Below are positions 51,990-62,567 of a stretch of 64,000 nucleotides of DNA, piece by piece (within the stretch, counting starts at the first letter, position 1; each line of letters starts with the position of its first letter). The notes beneath the pieces were generated by a model. The model ran no database searches, had not been told where the DNA came from, and was given only the letters and a program-made list of their open reading frames with translations. Source of the DNA: Rhynchonema sp. JSB1_4 (lineage: Eukaryota > Nematoda > Chromadorea > Monhysterida > Xyalidae); NCBI GenBank assembly GCA_030248065.1, contig JASAMV010007124.1:62001-126000 (forward strand), given 5' to 3'. Position numbers and translations under genes: made by a program.

Positions 51990-54900
51990 TCATATCAACG
52001 GCTGCGTGGACTGCGAGTTGGCCATATCGACGTCGACCGCAGCAGCGCCATTGCCGTCATTATCGCCACGCAACTGTTGTTGTTGTTGTGCTGTGCGTTT
52101 TGCGTCCTCCAACGTTCCCTCCTCCTCCTTGACTGGCGTCGTCAATTTGCCCATCTCGTCCATTTCAATCGATTTCTCAATGTGCGCCCACGACTGCACT
52201 TCGCCTGAAGTTTCAGTGCAAGTTAGGGCAGGCTTGTTGGTTTGCTATGTCCGACTGGCATAGGTGGGGTGGAGAAATAGTGTTGTTGTGCAGTAATGAT
52301 TTTTCTGTCACCGACATAAAGTAAATAAATAAGATAAACAATAAAATAAAAAAATAAGATTTCAGCTTGAGCGAAACTGACGAAAAAGACTGGCACACAA
52401 CTCGAAAACAAAAAATGGCACAACTGACCTTTAGCGAACAACACGAAAAACAACGTGCCAATCATCATTATGGCAGCGTTAACGAAGAAAAAGTTACGCC
52501 ACGCTTGCGCCGTGCCCTACAAGGAAAAACAGACATCCCAATCAAATAAATACATGTTTGATTACACAAATCCTACCGATTCAGTCATCAATCCCATCAA
52601 CACAGGAGGCAGCACACCAGCAGCACAGCTGATTGTGTTGCCGATGCCAAGTATGGTGCCAGCGAATGCAGGCGCAATGTCCATGTAGTTCACCACGAAG
52701 CCTGAAACATTTGAAATTGCGTAGAACCAGACTTCTGACCACCCTGTTTAACGAAAGTTGGAGGCTGTTTGGCCTCGCTCGGTCACACAATCGCTTCACA
52801 CAACGGAGGACAACCAGAATACATGTCGGGCGCACATCTGCACACATGGCTAACCAGCATATTGGAATCCACTCAGCCCAGCACCCAACACCAGAAATAT
52901 GACCGCCCAAATTTCCATGCCGCACGTGCAGAATCCACACAGAATGAGGAACAGTGATTGGGAACCGAGAGCTGCAAAGGGATGCGAGAGCATTGTGTAA
53001 CTGTTGTATTTAGCAAATTATTGAAAAAATTAATTTGGAGTCCTGTCTACGCCTAGGTTTCGCGGGGTATTCGAGACCATAAAATGCAAAATGGAGACAT
53101 TGACTTGTTGTTGTGGTCTGATTCGTATAATGCATACCACGGCTTGGTTTTCTTCGACCAAATCGTAACAGAGTGCGAAAATTGGGGTTACAGCTAAAGA
53201 TGAGGCATTGTTAATGCCTTGAATGATCAAGTCTTTCACCAGCTTCAACTGTGTCTTCAAACAAAAGAACAATTTCATCAAAGCCCGGACTTTCTTCACT
53301 CACCAATGATCATTGCAGCGCGTCGTGTGTTTAATGTGCTCAACAATCCTTTCGATCTGACCAAATCGGCCAAAAATCCGCCCAAATTGATGCAGGCAAA
53401 GTACGCAATGTAGGGCACAGATGCGACGAAGCCCAGCTGGACAACAGTAGATGCACGTTAGTCGTTAATGACGTTAAAAATGATGTTTGCTAGTCCAGAA
53501 GTAGAAAAACAGAACCCATGTTGCTCCGTGCTAAATCAAGATCATGAAGTGTTACGAAAGTGGAGCCAATAGTGGGTCTGGACAAAGGCTTTGTCCAAAT
53601 GCACCAATCAAACCTGGGCCAATCTCTGGGGCAACCAAACTCATTGGTTATCTTTCGGTAAACAATGAACCTTTTTTACGAGCCAAGTGTAAAAACAAGA
53701 GCAACCATGACGCACTTTGGCAATGTTGAAATTCAACACTTCGTTCATGAACGACGGTAGACAGGTCATCATCATGTAGGCACCCCAATCACCAGCGAAG
53801 TGTCCGACCACAATCGCCCATACAGCTGGCGAATTGAGCACCGCACGCCAGGGCGTCGACGGACGCTGAAATGTGCACCTACCAAACATGCATGAATGAA
53901 TGAATCAAATGATCAACAGAAACAAGCTAGTATCATCGTGGGTGGGTACTGGGTAGATCATCCGCTTAAATTAAAAAACATGGTTTGGTCACCATGTGCC
54001 GTTCGTTAACATCCAACTTGCTGCTCCGGGTGACTGAACGCATTAGCGTACCTCAGTGGCGTGTTCATCGACTTGGTCAGCGAGTGACTCCATGATGTAG
54101 GATCGTTCCTGTTCGCTCATACGACTGTGATCGGCCGGATAATCGGATACGAGCACAAACCAGAGCACAACCCAAACCAGTGACGCAAAACCTGTCCAAG
54201 TCAACAATATTGGCAACCATAATTCAGACTTGGAGGTGAAACAGAACAAAATCAGCCAACCCAAGATATAGAATATCGATGGCCAGCCGCCCGCAAACCC
54301 ATAACGACACAACACACCCGACAGAGGCAATGTGATCACGTTGCCTACTTGTGCGCCTGAAAGCAAAAGCTCAAACTTGCAAATGTTTAGGAATATGAAC
54401 ATCACATTGGTCCAAATTTAACTCCACTAACCAGCGTATGACAGACCGATTAATGTACTTCGTTCCATTGGTGGCGCCCACCGCGACCACATGGCGTGGA
54501 ACGCTGGGAACACAGCACCCTGCAAACGACACGAAACTTACAATTGGCACAGAAAAAAAAGCAAAAACATGTTAGCAGGGAAAGCGATGAGTTTGATAAA
54601 CGTGCCTGACAAAATCCCAGCATGAAGCGCAGTACACTCAGCACAAAGTAGTGTATTTCGGCGGCGGCCGGTGTCAAAATCGACACGATGGACGCGACAG
54701 CACATGTCAGACCGAGCACGCGTTTGGCGCATAAAATGTGGCAAAATACATGACTCAAAAAGGCGAATAATTCACACGCAAACAGCAATATCAAATGAAC
54801 AACCATGCATGTACAAAGCATCAACAGAATATGAAACACCAAATACCGATGTGCTCGGCCAGCCATCCGCCGAGAATCTGCGTGCACATGTACCCATAGA

Positions 54901-56236
54901 AGAACGCGCCCAACACATGACCCTGCGTTCGCTTGTCCCACACCAGGTTGCCGTCCTGTGTTATTCGGAAACTACTGCGTATTTCAAGCGACGGACAACA
55001 ATCTTGGAAGTCGAATCCACATCACCAAACCACAGCGTGCACGCACAATTTTCTCTTCAACTTCGCTGTGAGCGGTGGCCGTTTCACAATGTTTGACGTG
55101 CGTCTGCACTGACAGCGTTGTGTTTGGCTTTGTTGATTGCGCACTCAGCTCGGCCACAGCTGCAACAAACGTCACTGCGTTTGGCTCTCGTCTTTTTATG
55201 TCAAACTACATCACTGTTTGAGCTCAAAACACCATCGCGTCCGGGTGCGGTCAACGGGATGGATATAGCAGCGATGTCTGGTTTTCAATACGCATTAATG
55301 TCAGCCTGGGGCACAGCTTTTTGCCACTAAATGGAAACTTTACTTTCCTAAGCGTCTTGGCCTTAATACAAAATTTTGCGCTTAGCGTGTAGTTTCTTGT
55401 AATGATCACAAGTTGCGAGTTGGTGGGCCGCCAACTAACTGTTGAACAGTTCACTCATTGGCATTCGTGTTTATGGACCGTTTGGTCTTTGGCTTTTGAA
55501 ATGCGATGGTGAACACTCGCGTACATCATAAAAAAAAGATATCGACCAAATTTGTAGCAAAAAGTGCTGTTTGACGCTTTGCTTCATGATCACATATTAA
55601 GCAACGACAGAAATAAAATCAATGACTTTCGCCATCGGATTTTAAGCACCTCAGATTCACAGAAGCATGCATAAGTGGCCAGATTAAAGGAAAAAACTTC
55701 GCGCGCGCGCTTTTCGGGAAGTGCTGTGTCTGTTTGGCACCCAGTGTTATCGTCTTTGACTAATGGGTCGAAAACAAGAAAAACACTGAAAATGTCTTTA
55801 AAAATTAGCTACTAAAAATTGTCATGTTAGTAGCAATTGCTACTAGCCGGAGCCGATTTGGAAATAAAAAAACCCCAGCATGGTGCGCCAGCCACGTCAC
55901 TTGATGGTGGTGCACGGAAGTGACGGTTCATCTCACATGATGACTGCTGACAACATTTAATTCTTGCACGACCTTCTTTTCTGTCAACATGGCTTGTTGT
56001 GATCTGTCCTACATCGTGAATCGTGCCACGTCGTCGTGACATGAACCGTGCACCGCACCGTGATGCGAGGGGTTATAAATTTAGCATTATAACAAAGCAA
56101 GCGCAGTCTAACTGACCAGTTTGATTCACCATACAGACTATGGCCACCGACAGATTGACACGCAACGAATAGATGGTGATGCAGCCACAGAATGCGATCA
56201 CGGCCAGACCGAGACGAGTCGATGGGAAGAGAGGCG
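51990..56236 (-). CDS. SLC17A-like: SLC17-family anion/phosphate transporter (sialin/VGLUT-like), 5' exon missing
   Basis: Twelve-helix major facilitator moving organic anions or phosphate, usually across lysosomal, vesicular or plasma membranes. Exons in gene order: 56117-56236, 55026-55159, 54847-54955, about 54607-54730, 54432-54519, 54261-54356, 54052-54191, 53716-53865, 53304-53436, 52855-52971, 52577-52701, 52429-52516, 51990-52204. Signatures: [19 protein letters not shown] (helix 1), a lumenal loop with NTT glycosylation site, [97 protein letters not shown] and [20 protein letters not shown]. The C-terminal tail is acidic with a QQQQQ run and ends QSTQPLI. The start codon exon upstream of 56236 was not found. 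The donor after LGFCQ appears to be GC rather than GT. Confidence 0.92.
53049..53080. repeat. 32-bp dispersed repeat, copy 1
   Basis: CGCCTAGGTTTCGCGGGGTA followed by TTCGAGACCAT; the same 31-32 bp with one or two differences occurs at 56311-56342. Both copies have the same orientation and flank the SLC17 gene body. Confidence 0.85.
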
Positions 56237-57402
56237 CTGAAATGATTGCGAGAGCTTGCAGTAACAAAGTATTGCGCAAAATTAAGAACAGCATGTTCAA
56301 AATTATGACTGCGCCTAAGTTTCGCGGGGTATTCGAGACCATCGACCTGTGCCCAAGCTCGTCATGAAAACGATAATCGACACGAATAGAAGTTGAGGCA
56401 GCAGCCAGAGCAGAGGTCACAGAAGATAAGAGTGACCGACACCTCGATATTATATCACCAAAGTCAACGCCAAAAATACGATGTTTTTAAACACAAGATG
56501 GATTACCTCGACTTTAGGGTCAAATAATGGTACCAGAGGCCCGGGCAGGGCTGAGTTTTGCTACGGTCGGGCCGGGTCGCGGGTCGGACACCAAAATTAA
56601 GTGAAATTGTTAGTTAGTGTCACACACTGCATCGATAATGTGGTAACAGCCGCCACGGAACGGTCAAGCAGTAAAAACTAGTTTTACGTTTCGGTTAAGG
56701 TCTACGTTTTGGTTTGGTTAAGCATTTGGCTTAGGTTAAGGTAATTCAGTTCGTCGAAAAACGCCCATTTTTGCCTATGAAAACCATAAATTGATGTTTG
56801 CAAGGTACCCTCCGAGATGGTTGCAAGGCACCTACCCATCCTTCCCCCCATCGCCCCCTAAGGGGTGGTTGCAAGGCAGCATAGTTTTTTTAGTGTACCT
56901 GGTGCGGCGGTTAGTGTACTAGTGTACCTTGGTCGCGGCGGTTAGTGTACCTTAGGAGGGGACCCCCCTCCCCCCAGGAACTACACTGACCAGAACTAGA
57001 GCAGAGCATGACAACAGTATTAGATACCCACACAGTAAATGAACAGCGAAAGTAATTGATTCGTACGCGACCCCCAAATGTGGATATGGTGACGTGAAAA
57101 TTTTACTGTTTCGTTTTCTTCTCAATCGGTTCTCAATAATGAAACTAGTACAAAATGTGCTACAAAATGTTGAACTTTCCCTGAAAAGTTTGCTTTTGCT
57201 AAAGGAAAAGGCATTCATTGCGTTACAACTTTATTGAACTTCTAAAAGCACGCAAATAGCATTGAACACACAACCTGGCAAAAAAGCCTAAAATTGGCGT
57301 TTTTTGTCCAAAATAGGGGTTGCACCTACTTTGGCCAGCTTGCACCTAAAAATTGGGGGGTTGCACCTAAGTTGCACCTAGTGAATTTTGAAAAAAAAAA
57401 CC
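56237..57402. other. SLC17 upstream region passing into nested repeats
   Basis: The first 500 bp may hold the SLC17 promoter and missing 5' exon. From about 56757 come pieces of transposons: an inverted copy of the 61337-61731 family (GGTTGCAAGGTACC words, 56800-56877), then a truncated relative of 63361-63745 (GGCGGTTAGTGTACC words, 56880-56990 ending AACTACACTG), then TTGCACCTA repeats at 57313-57380. Confidence 0.6.
56311..56342. repeat. 32-bp dispersed repeat, copy 2
   Basis: CGCCTAAGTTTCGCGGGGTA followed by TTCGAGACCAT, just upstream of the first recognised SLC17 exon. See copy at 53049-53080. Confidence 0.85.
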
Positions 57403-57410
57403 CTGCAAGG

Positions 57411-57826
57411 CAGTGTTGGAGGTGGGGGGGTTTGGGGGGGGGTAGCCCCCCCCCAGTACAGTAGGTATCCCCCCTCGCCTGGTACAGTAGGTATCCCCCC
57501 GATGTTTGGCATGGTACAGTAGGTATCCCCCCCGATTTTCACCCCGGTACAGTAGGTATCCCCCCCGATTTTGCCTCAAAAGTGCCAATTTTTGACCAAA
57601 ATGGCCAAAATTAGTGTAAAATCAGTGGTTTTTACCTCAAATCACCCCAAATTCGCGCGCTGCGCGCGCAAATACTACGTTTTCACACGATTCCACACAT
57701 AATAAACACATAAAAAATTTTCACCCCAAAACCTAACCCCCCCAAACCCCCCCTGGGTACATAACCCCCCCAGGCCATCGGCTCTGGTACAGTAGGTATC
57801 CCCCCTCCAGAGTACCTCCAACACTG
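57411..57826. mobile_element. hAT-like MITE with GGTACAGTAGGTATCC words
   Basis: 416 bp with ends CAGTGTTGGAGGT / ACCTCCAACACTG and flanks CTGCAAGG (57403-57410) and TTGCAAGG (57827-57834), a 7-of-8 duplication. It carries five copies of GTACAGTAGGTATCCCCC, four at the left and one at the right, and a GC hairpin CGCGCGCTGCGCGCG near 57654. It has split an older, inverted element of the GGTTGCAAGG family. A partial relative lies at 62389-62515. Confidence 0.85.
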
Positions 57827-58020
57827 TTGCAAGGTACCTACCTCTTAGGGGGGAATCCCCCTCCATCCCCCCAGCCACTACACTGGGGTTGGGAACCAGA
57901 GCGGCGCGTGTAGGGGGTAGTGTACCAGGCCGGGGTGGGGGGTAGTGTACCATTGGGGGTCCCCCAGCCACCAATTTCCTCGCCGACCAAGGTACACTGG
58001 CACTGGTGCAGGAGAGGGGG

Positions 58021-60569
58021 CAGTGTAGTTACTGGGGGGTCCCCCTCGGGTACGTCTGTTCCCCCTCCATGGTACTCCTGACCCCTGTTCCACCATCAGG
58101 GTACGTCTGCTCCGCCAATTTTTGCCTAAAATAGGCAAATTTAGGCCAAAAATAGGCATTTTTAGACATAAAATGAGTGATTTTTAGGTCAATGTCGTCC
58201 AAACTCGCAAAAATACGCTTTTTATTGAGATTTTTTCCAAAAATGGGAAAAATGAGTAAATTTTCGACCAGTAGGTTGCCGCCCCACATTTTTGGTGGAA
58301 CAGTAGTTTGCCGCCCCACATTTTTGGTGGGACAGTAGGTTGCCGCCCCACATTTTTGGTGGGACAGTACGTTGCCGCCCCACATTTTTTGGTGGGAAGT
58401 AGGTTGCCGCCCCACACTTTTGGTGGGGCAGTAGGTTGCCGACCCACATTTTTGCTGGGACAGTAGGTTGCCGCCCCACATTTTTGGTGGGACAGTAGGT
58501 TGCCGCCCCACATTTTTGGTGGGACAGTAGGTTGTCGCCCCACATTTTTGGTGGGACAGTAGGTTGCCGCCCCACATTTTTGGTGGGACAGTAGGTTGCC
58601 GCCCCACATTTTTGATGGGACAGTAGGTTGCCGCCCCACATTTTTGGTGGGAAGTAGGTTGCCGCCCCACACTTTTGGTGGGGCAGTAGGTTGCCGCCCC
58701 ACATTTTTGCTGGGACAGTAGGTTGCCGCCCCACATTTTTGGTGGGACAATAGGTTGCCGCCCCACATTTTTGGTGGGACAGTAGGTTGCCGCCCCACAT
58801 TTTTGGTGGGACAGTAGGTTGCCGCCCCACATTTTTGGTGGGACAGTAGGTTGCCGCCCCACATTTTTGGTGGGACAGTAGGTTGCCGCCCCACATTTTT
58901 GGTGGGACAGTAGGTTGCCGCCCCACACTTTTGGTGGGACAGTAGGTTGCCGCCCCACATTTTTGGTGGGACAGTAGGTTGCCGCCCACATTTTTGGTGG
59001 GAGGTAGGTTGCCGCCCCACATTTTTGGTGGGACAGTAGTTTGCCGCCCCACATTTTTGGTGGGACAGTAGGTTGTCGCCCCACATTTTTGGTGGGACAG
59101 TAGGTTGCCGCCCCACATTTTTGGTGGGACAGTAGGTTGCCGCCCCACATTTTTGGTGGGACAGTAGGTTGCCGCCCCACATTTTTGGTGGGACAGTAGG
59201 TTGCCGCCCCACATTTTTGGTGGGACAGTAGGTTGCCGCCCCACACTTTTGGTGGGGCAGTAGGTTGCCGCCCCACATTTTTGGTGGGAAGTAGGTTGCC
59301 GCCCCACATTTTTGGTGGGACAGTAGGTTGCCGCCCCACATTTTTGGTGGGACAGTAGGTTGCCGCCCCACATTTTTGGTGGGACAGTAGGTTGCCGCCC
59401 CACATTTTTGGTGGGACAGTAGGTTGCCGCCCCACATTTTTGGTGGGACAGTAGGTTGCCGCCCCACATTTTGGATGGGACAGTAGGTTGCCGCCCCACA
59501 TTTTTGGGGGTAAGTAGGTTGCCGCCCCACATTTTTGGTGGGACAGTAGGTTGCCGCCCCACATTTTTGGTGGGACAGTAGGTTGCCGCCCCACATTTTT
59601 GGTGGGACAGTTGGGTGCCGCCCCACCCGTTTGGTGGGGCAGTAGGTTGCCGCCCCACATTTTTGGTGGGAAGTAGGTTGCCGCCCCACATTTTTGGTGA
59701 GACAGTAGGTTGCCGCCCCACATTTTTGGTGGGACAGTAGTTTGCCGCCCCACATTTTTGGTGGGACAGTAGGTTGCCGCCCCACATTTTTGGTGGGAAG
59801 TAGGTTGCCGCCCCACATTTTTGGTGGGACAGTAGGTTGCCGCCCCACATTTTTGGTGGGACAGTAGGTTGCCGCGCCACACTTTTGGTGGGACAGTAGG
59901 TTGCCGCCCCACACTTTTGGTGGGGCAGTAGGTTGCCGCCCCACATTTTTGGTGGGACAGTAGGTTGCCGCCCCACATTTTTGGTGGGACAGTAGGTTGC
60001 CGCCCCACATTTTTGGTGGAACAGTAGTTTGCCGCCCCACATTTTTGGTGGGACAGTAGGTTGCCGCCCCACATTTTTGGTGGGAAGTAGGTTGCCGCCC
60101 CACATTTTTGGTGGGACAGTAGGTTGCCGCCCCACATTTTTGGTGGGACAGTAGGTTGCCGCGCCACACTTTTGGTGGGACAGTAGGTTGCCGCCCCACA
60201 CTTTTGGTGGGGCAGTAGGTTGCCGCCCCACATTTTTGGTGGGACAGTAGGTTGCCGCCCCACATTTTTGGTGGGACAGTAGGTTGCCGCCCCACATTTT
60301 TGGTGGGACAGTAGGTTGCCGCCCCACACTTTTGGTGGGAAGTAGGTTGCCGCCCCACATTTTTGGTGGGACAGTAGTTTGCCGCCCCACATTTTTGGTG
60401 GGACAGTAGGTTGCCGCCCCACATTTTTGGTGGGACAGTAGGTTGCCGCCCCACATTTTTGGTGGGACAGTAGGTTGCCGCCCCACATTTTTGGTGGGAC
60501 AGTAGGTTGCCGCCCCACATTTTTGGTGGGACAGTAGGTTGCCGCCCCTCCTGGGTAGCTACACCACTG
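58021..60569. mobile_element. hAT-like non-autonomous element expanded by an internal minisatellite
   Basis: Left end CAGTGTAGTTACTGGGGGGT, right end complement CAGTGGTGTAGCTACCCAGG. Sub-terminal words GGTACGTCTGYTCC lie at the left. Most of the length is the 32-bp array listed separately. No clear target duplication was found, so the outer limits rest on the end sequences alone. Confidence 0.6.
58271..60549. repeat. 32-bp minisatellite array, about 70 units
   Basis: Head-to-tail copies of a 32-bp unit (CAGTAGGTTGCCGCCCC followed by ACATTTTTGGTGGGA), with some 31-bp variants lacking one base of GGGACAG. Variants recur in blocks, for example the GGGAAGTAGG-then-CACTTTTGGTGGGGCAG pair at about 58390 and 58646 (256 bp apart) and a second block at about 59731 and 60018 (287 bp apart). 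All three - strand frames are open throughout (754-829 codons), because 32 is not a multiple of 3 and the unit lacks stops; this does not indicate a gene. Confidence 0.97.
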
Positions 60570-60577
60570 TTAGTAAG

Positions 60578-60761
60578 CAGTACCCTTTTTATGAAGAATT
60601 TTTTCCAAAAAAGGGTAAAAATAGGTAAAATTTTCTACCTCAAAAAGTGACTTTTTCCTGATTTTGGGTCTTCCCCCCTTCCCCCAGGGAGGTACACTAA
60701 TTTCCCCTCGGAAAAAGTAGGGAGGTACACTAATTTCCCCGCCGGACCAGGAACTACACTG
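60578..60761. mobile_element. Short hAT-like element with GGTACACTAATTTCCCC words
   Basis: 184 bp between TTAGTAAG (60570-60577) and CTAGTAAG (60762-60769), ending in AACTACACTG. The interior resembles the right half of 63361-63745. The word TACACTAATTT continues outside the right end, so the structure may be a composite. Confidence 0.5.
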
Positions 60762-60990
60762 CTAGTAAGTACACTAATTTACCTCAGGCGCTCCGGGTAC
60801 ACTAATTTCTCCAAATTTTGCGACACAATTTTGCGACACGATTTTTGACTCAAAATGGTATAAAATCGGTATTTTTCACTCCAAGGCAAAAAATCGCGCA
60901 CCTAGTAAATTTTGAAAAAATAAACCCAGGGTCCGGGCCGGGTGACGGTTTTTTGGGCCAGATAAGCCCAGATAACCAAACCCGATTGAC

Positions 60991-61344
60991 ATGGCCCCTC
61001 TGCCTTCTGCTGTGCACGCTGCACGCATGGCACTACTTTTACGGACTCACCTTTTGTTAAAACGTGGGGTTCTGTCATTTTTAACTGTCAGTCGTTGTCT
61101 TTTGGCTATTAATTATCGTACTGCAGCTGTTGTCTCTCTTCTCCGCTCACGAACGGTCACACCGCGTTCGACGGTTCGACGCCGACCAGAAAAACTTGGA
61201 CCTGAAAACTTTCCGACCGAAGAGCACTGTCTGGTCTACCGTCAAATCAACAAATTCCTTGTCGGGTCGATAGATACTGTAGATGAATTCGGGGGTCCCC
61301 CACTCGCCCCAAACCAGTGTAGTGCTTGGTCAGAGGCAGTGTAG
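60991..61344 (+). CDS. Possible coding remnant of unknown function
   Basis: An island of about 350 bp without repeat words between transposon pieces. One frame is open from 60991 and gives a hydrophobic, Arg-rich N-terminal part (RTHLLLKRGVLSFL, STVRRRPEKLGPENFP) followed by HCLVYRQINKFLVGSID, then runs into a hAT terminus at 61316. It could be a gene fragment, perhaps with a mitochondrial-type leader, cut by insertion. No family is recognised and it may be a chance frame. Confidence 0.2.
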   Translation: MAPLPSAVHAARMALLLRTHLLLKRGVLSFLTVSRCLLAINYRTAAVVSLLRSRTVTPRSTVRRRPEKLGPENFPTEEHCLVYRQINKFLVGSIDTVDEFGGPPLAPNQCSAWSEAV

Positions 61345-61731
61345 TGGCTGGGGGGGTTGGGGGGGGGAGTCCCCCCCTAAGGAGTAGGTACCTTGCAACC
61401 ACCCCTTGGGGGGCTGGGGGGAAGGGTAGGTACCTTGCAACCACCCCGGAGGGTACCTTGCAACCATCAATTTATGGTTTTTATAGGCAAAAATGGGTGT
61501 TTTTCGACCTCAAAACCCCAAAAATAGCGCGCTCCGCGCGCAAACCTCCATACAATAGGTATTTAAGGCAAATTTCCGGCCAAAATGCAAAAAAGTACCA
61601 ATTTTTCGGCCAAATTTGCAGTATAATGCATGCAAAAAACACCCCTTTTTCGGACCTCAGGGGTACCTTGCAACCATCTGTATCCATCCCCCCCAAGGGT
61701 ACCTTGCAACCATTTGCCTGCCACTACACTG
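61337..61731. mobile_element. hAT-like MITE with GGTACCTTGCAACCA words
   Basis: 395 bp, ends CAGTGTAGTGGC / GCCACTACACTG, perfect 8-bp duplication GTCAGAGG at 61329-61336 and 61732-61739. Five copies of GGTACCTTGCAACCA: three near the left end, two near the right. GC hairpin GCGCGCTCCGCGCGC at 61526. It is inserted 21 bp inside the end of another element. Confidence 0.93.
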
Positions 61732-61860
61732 GTCAGAGGGTGTTGACGATAGATAGATTGGGACCCGGAATGTGTTGACGATAGATAGATGACCCAAGTC
61801 CGAAATCTGGGGGGTCGACCCAAACTTGTTGACGATAGATAGATCATAGATGGTGGGGGG

Positions 61861-62296
61861 CAGTGCTGTGGCTGGGGGGGCGGGGGCTCCCCCCAAGGCC
61901 CCAAGGGTACCCTACCCGCCCCGGCCTGGTACGCTACCCCCCTACCCGCCCCGCTCTGGTACCCTACCCCCCTACCCGCCCCGCCCTGGTACCCTACCCG
62001 CCCCAATGTTTACCTCCAAAATGCCCATTTTTCGGTCAAAAATGCCCGAAAAAATTTCGACCGAAAACCCTCAGAAGTGCAAAAAATCTCGCGCTGCGCG
62101 CGATATATGTACTTTTTAGTACATAAAAACAGGCACGTGAGAAAACTTGTGTTGTACCCTACCCGCCCCGAAAAATCTCCCCCCCCCCCAAACCGGATCT
62201 CCCCCACCCCAAAATCCCAGGTACACTACCCCCTACCCGCCCCGATTTTTTCCACCTATGTACCCTACCCGCCCCGCCAAAGTAGCCACAGCACTG
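61861..62296. mobile_element. hAT-like MITE with GGTACCCTACCCGCCCC words
   Basis: 436 bp, ends CAGTGCTGTGGCT / AGTAGCCACAGCACTG, flanked by GGTGGGGG on both sides (one extra G at the left). At least eight copies of TACCCTACCCGCCCC or close variants at both ends; GC hairpin TCGCGCTGCGCGCGA near 62089. Confidence 0.88.
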
Positions 62297-62567
62297 GGTG
62301 GGGGTAACCAAGAGTCAAGGCACAGTATAGTGCAATAAGTAGCTAATAATAATGTTTAAATGTTAAACAAAACGGGGGGGGGCAAAATGTTGGAGGGGGG
62401 GGGGGGAGTTTGGGGGGGTAGCCCCCCCAGTACAGTAGGTATCCCCCCTCGCCTGGTACAGTAGGTATCCCCCCCGATGTTTGGCATGGTACAGTAGGTA
62501 TCCCCCCCCTGATTCCCCTGCTTAGCACAATATACTGTACCTTGATTTTTGGCGACCGCCCCCCCCC

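Larger units (their letters stand above)
61316..62567. mobile_element. Interrupted outer hAT-like element of the GTTGACGATAGATAG family
   Basis: Begins CAGTGTAGTGCTTGGTCAGAGG, as does the element at 62568 (CAGTGTAGTACTTGGCCAGG). It is split by two complete younger elements (61337-61731 and 61861-62296), after each of which its GTTGACGATAGATAGAT words continue. Its right limit is not certain. Confidence 0.6.

Noticed and set aside
53049..53080. tRNA gene suggested by TTCGAGACC
   Set aside because: Only a B-box-like word is present; no acceptor stem, anticodon arm or A-box could be folded around it.
58029..60520. Three overlapping open frames of 754-829 codons on the - strand
   Set aside because: They are all produced by the stop-free 32-bp tandem repeat and read the same 32-residue cycle in rotated register; no start context, splice signal or non-repeat domain supports a gene.
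58271..60549. CRISPR-like array with regular 32-bp spacing
   Set aside because: The repeats are directly head to tail with no unique spacers, there are no cas genes, and the surroundings are a eukaryotic genome.
61326..62338. Pro-rich open frames on both strands
   Set aside because: Produced by repeated TACCCTACCCGCCCC and GGTACCTTGCAACCA words of MITEs.
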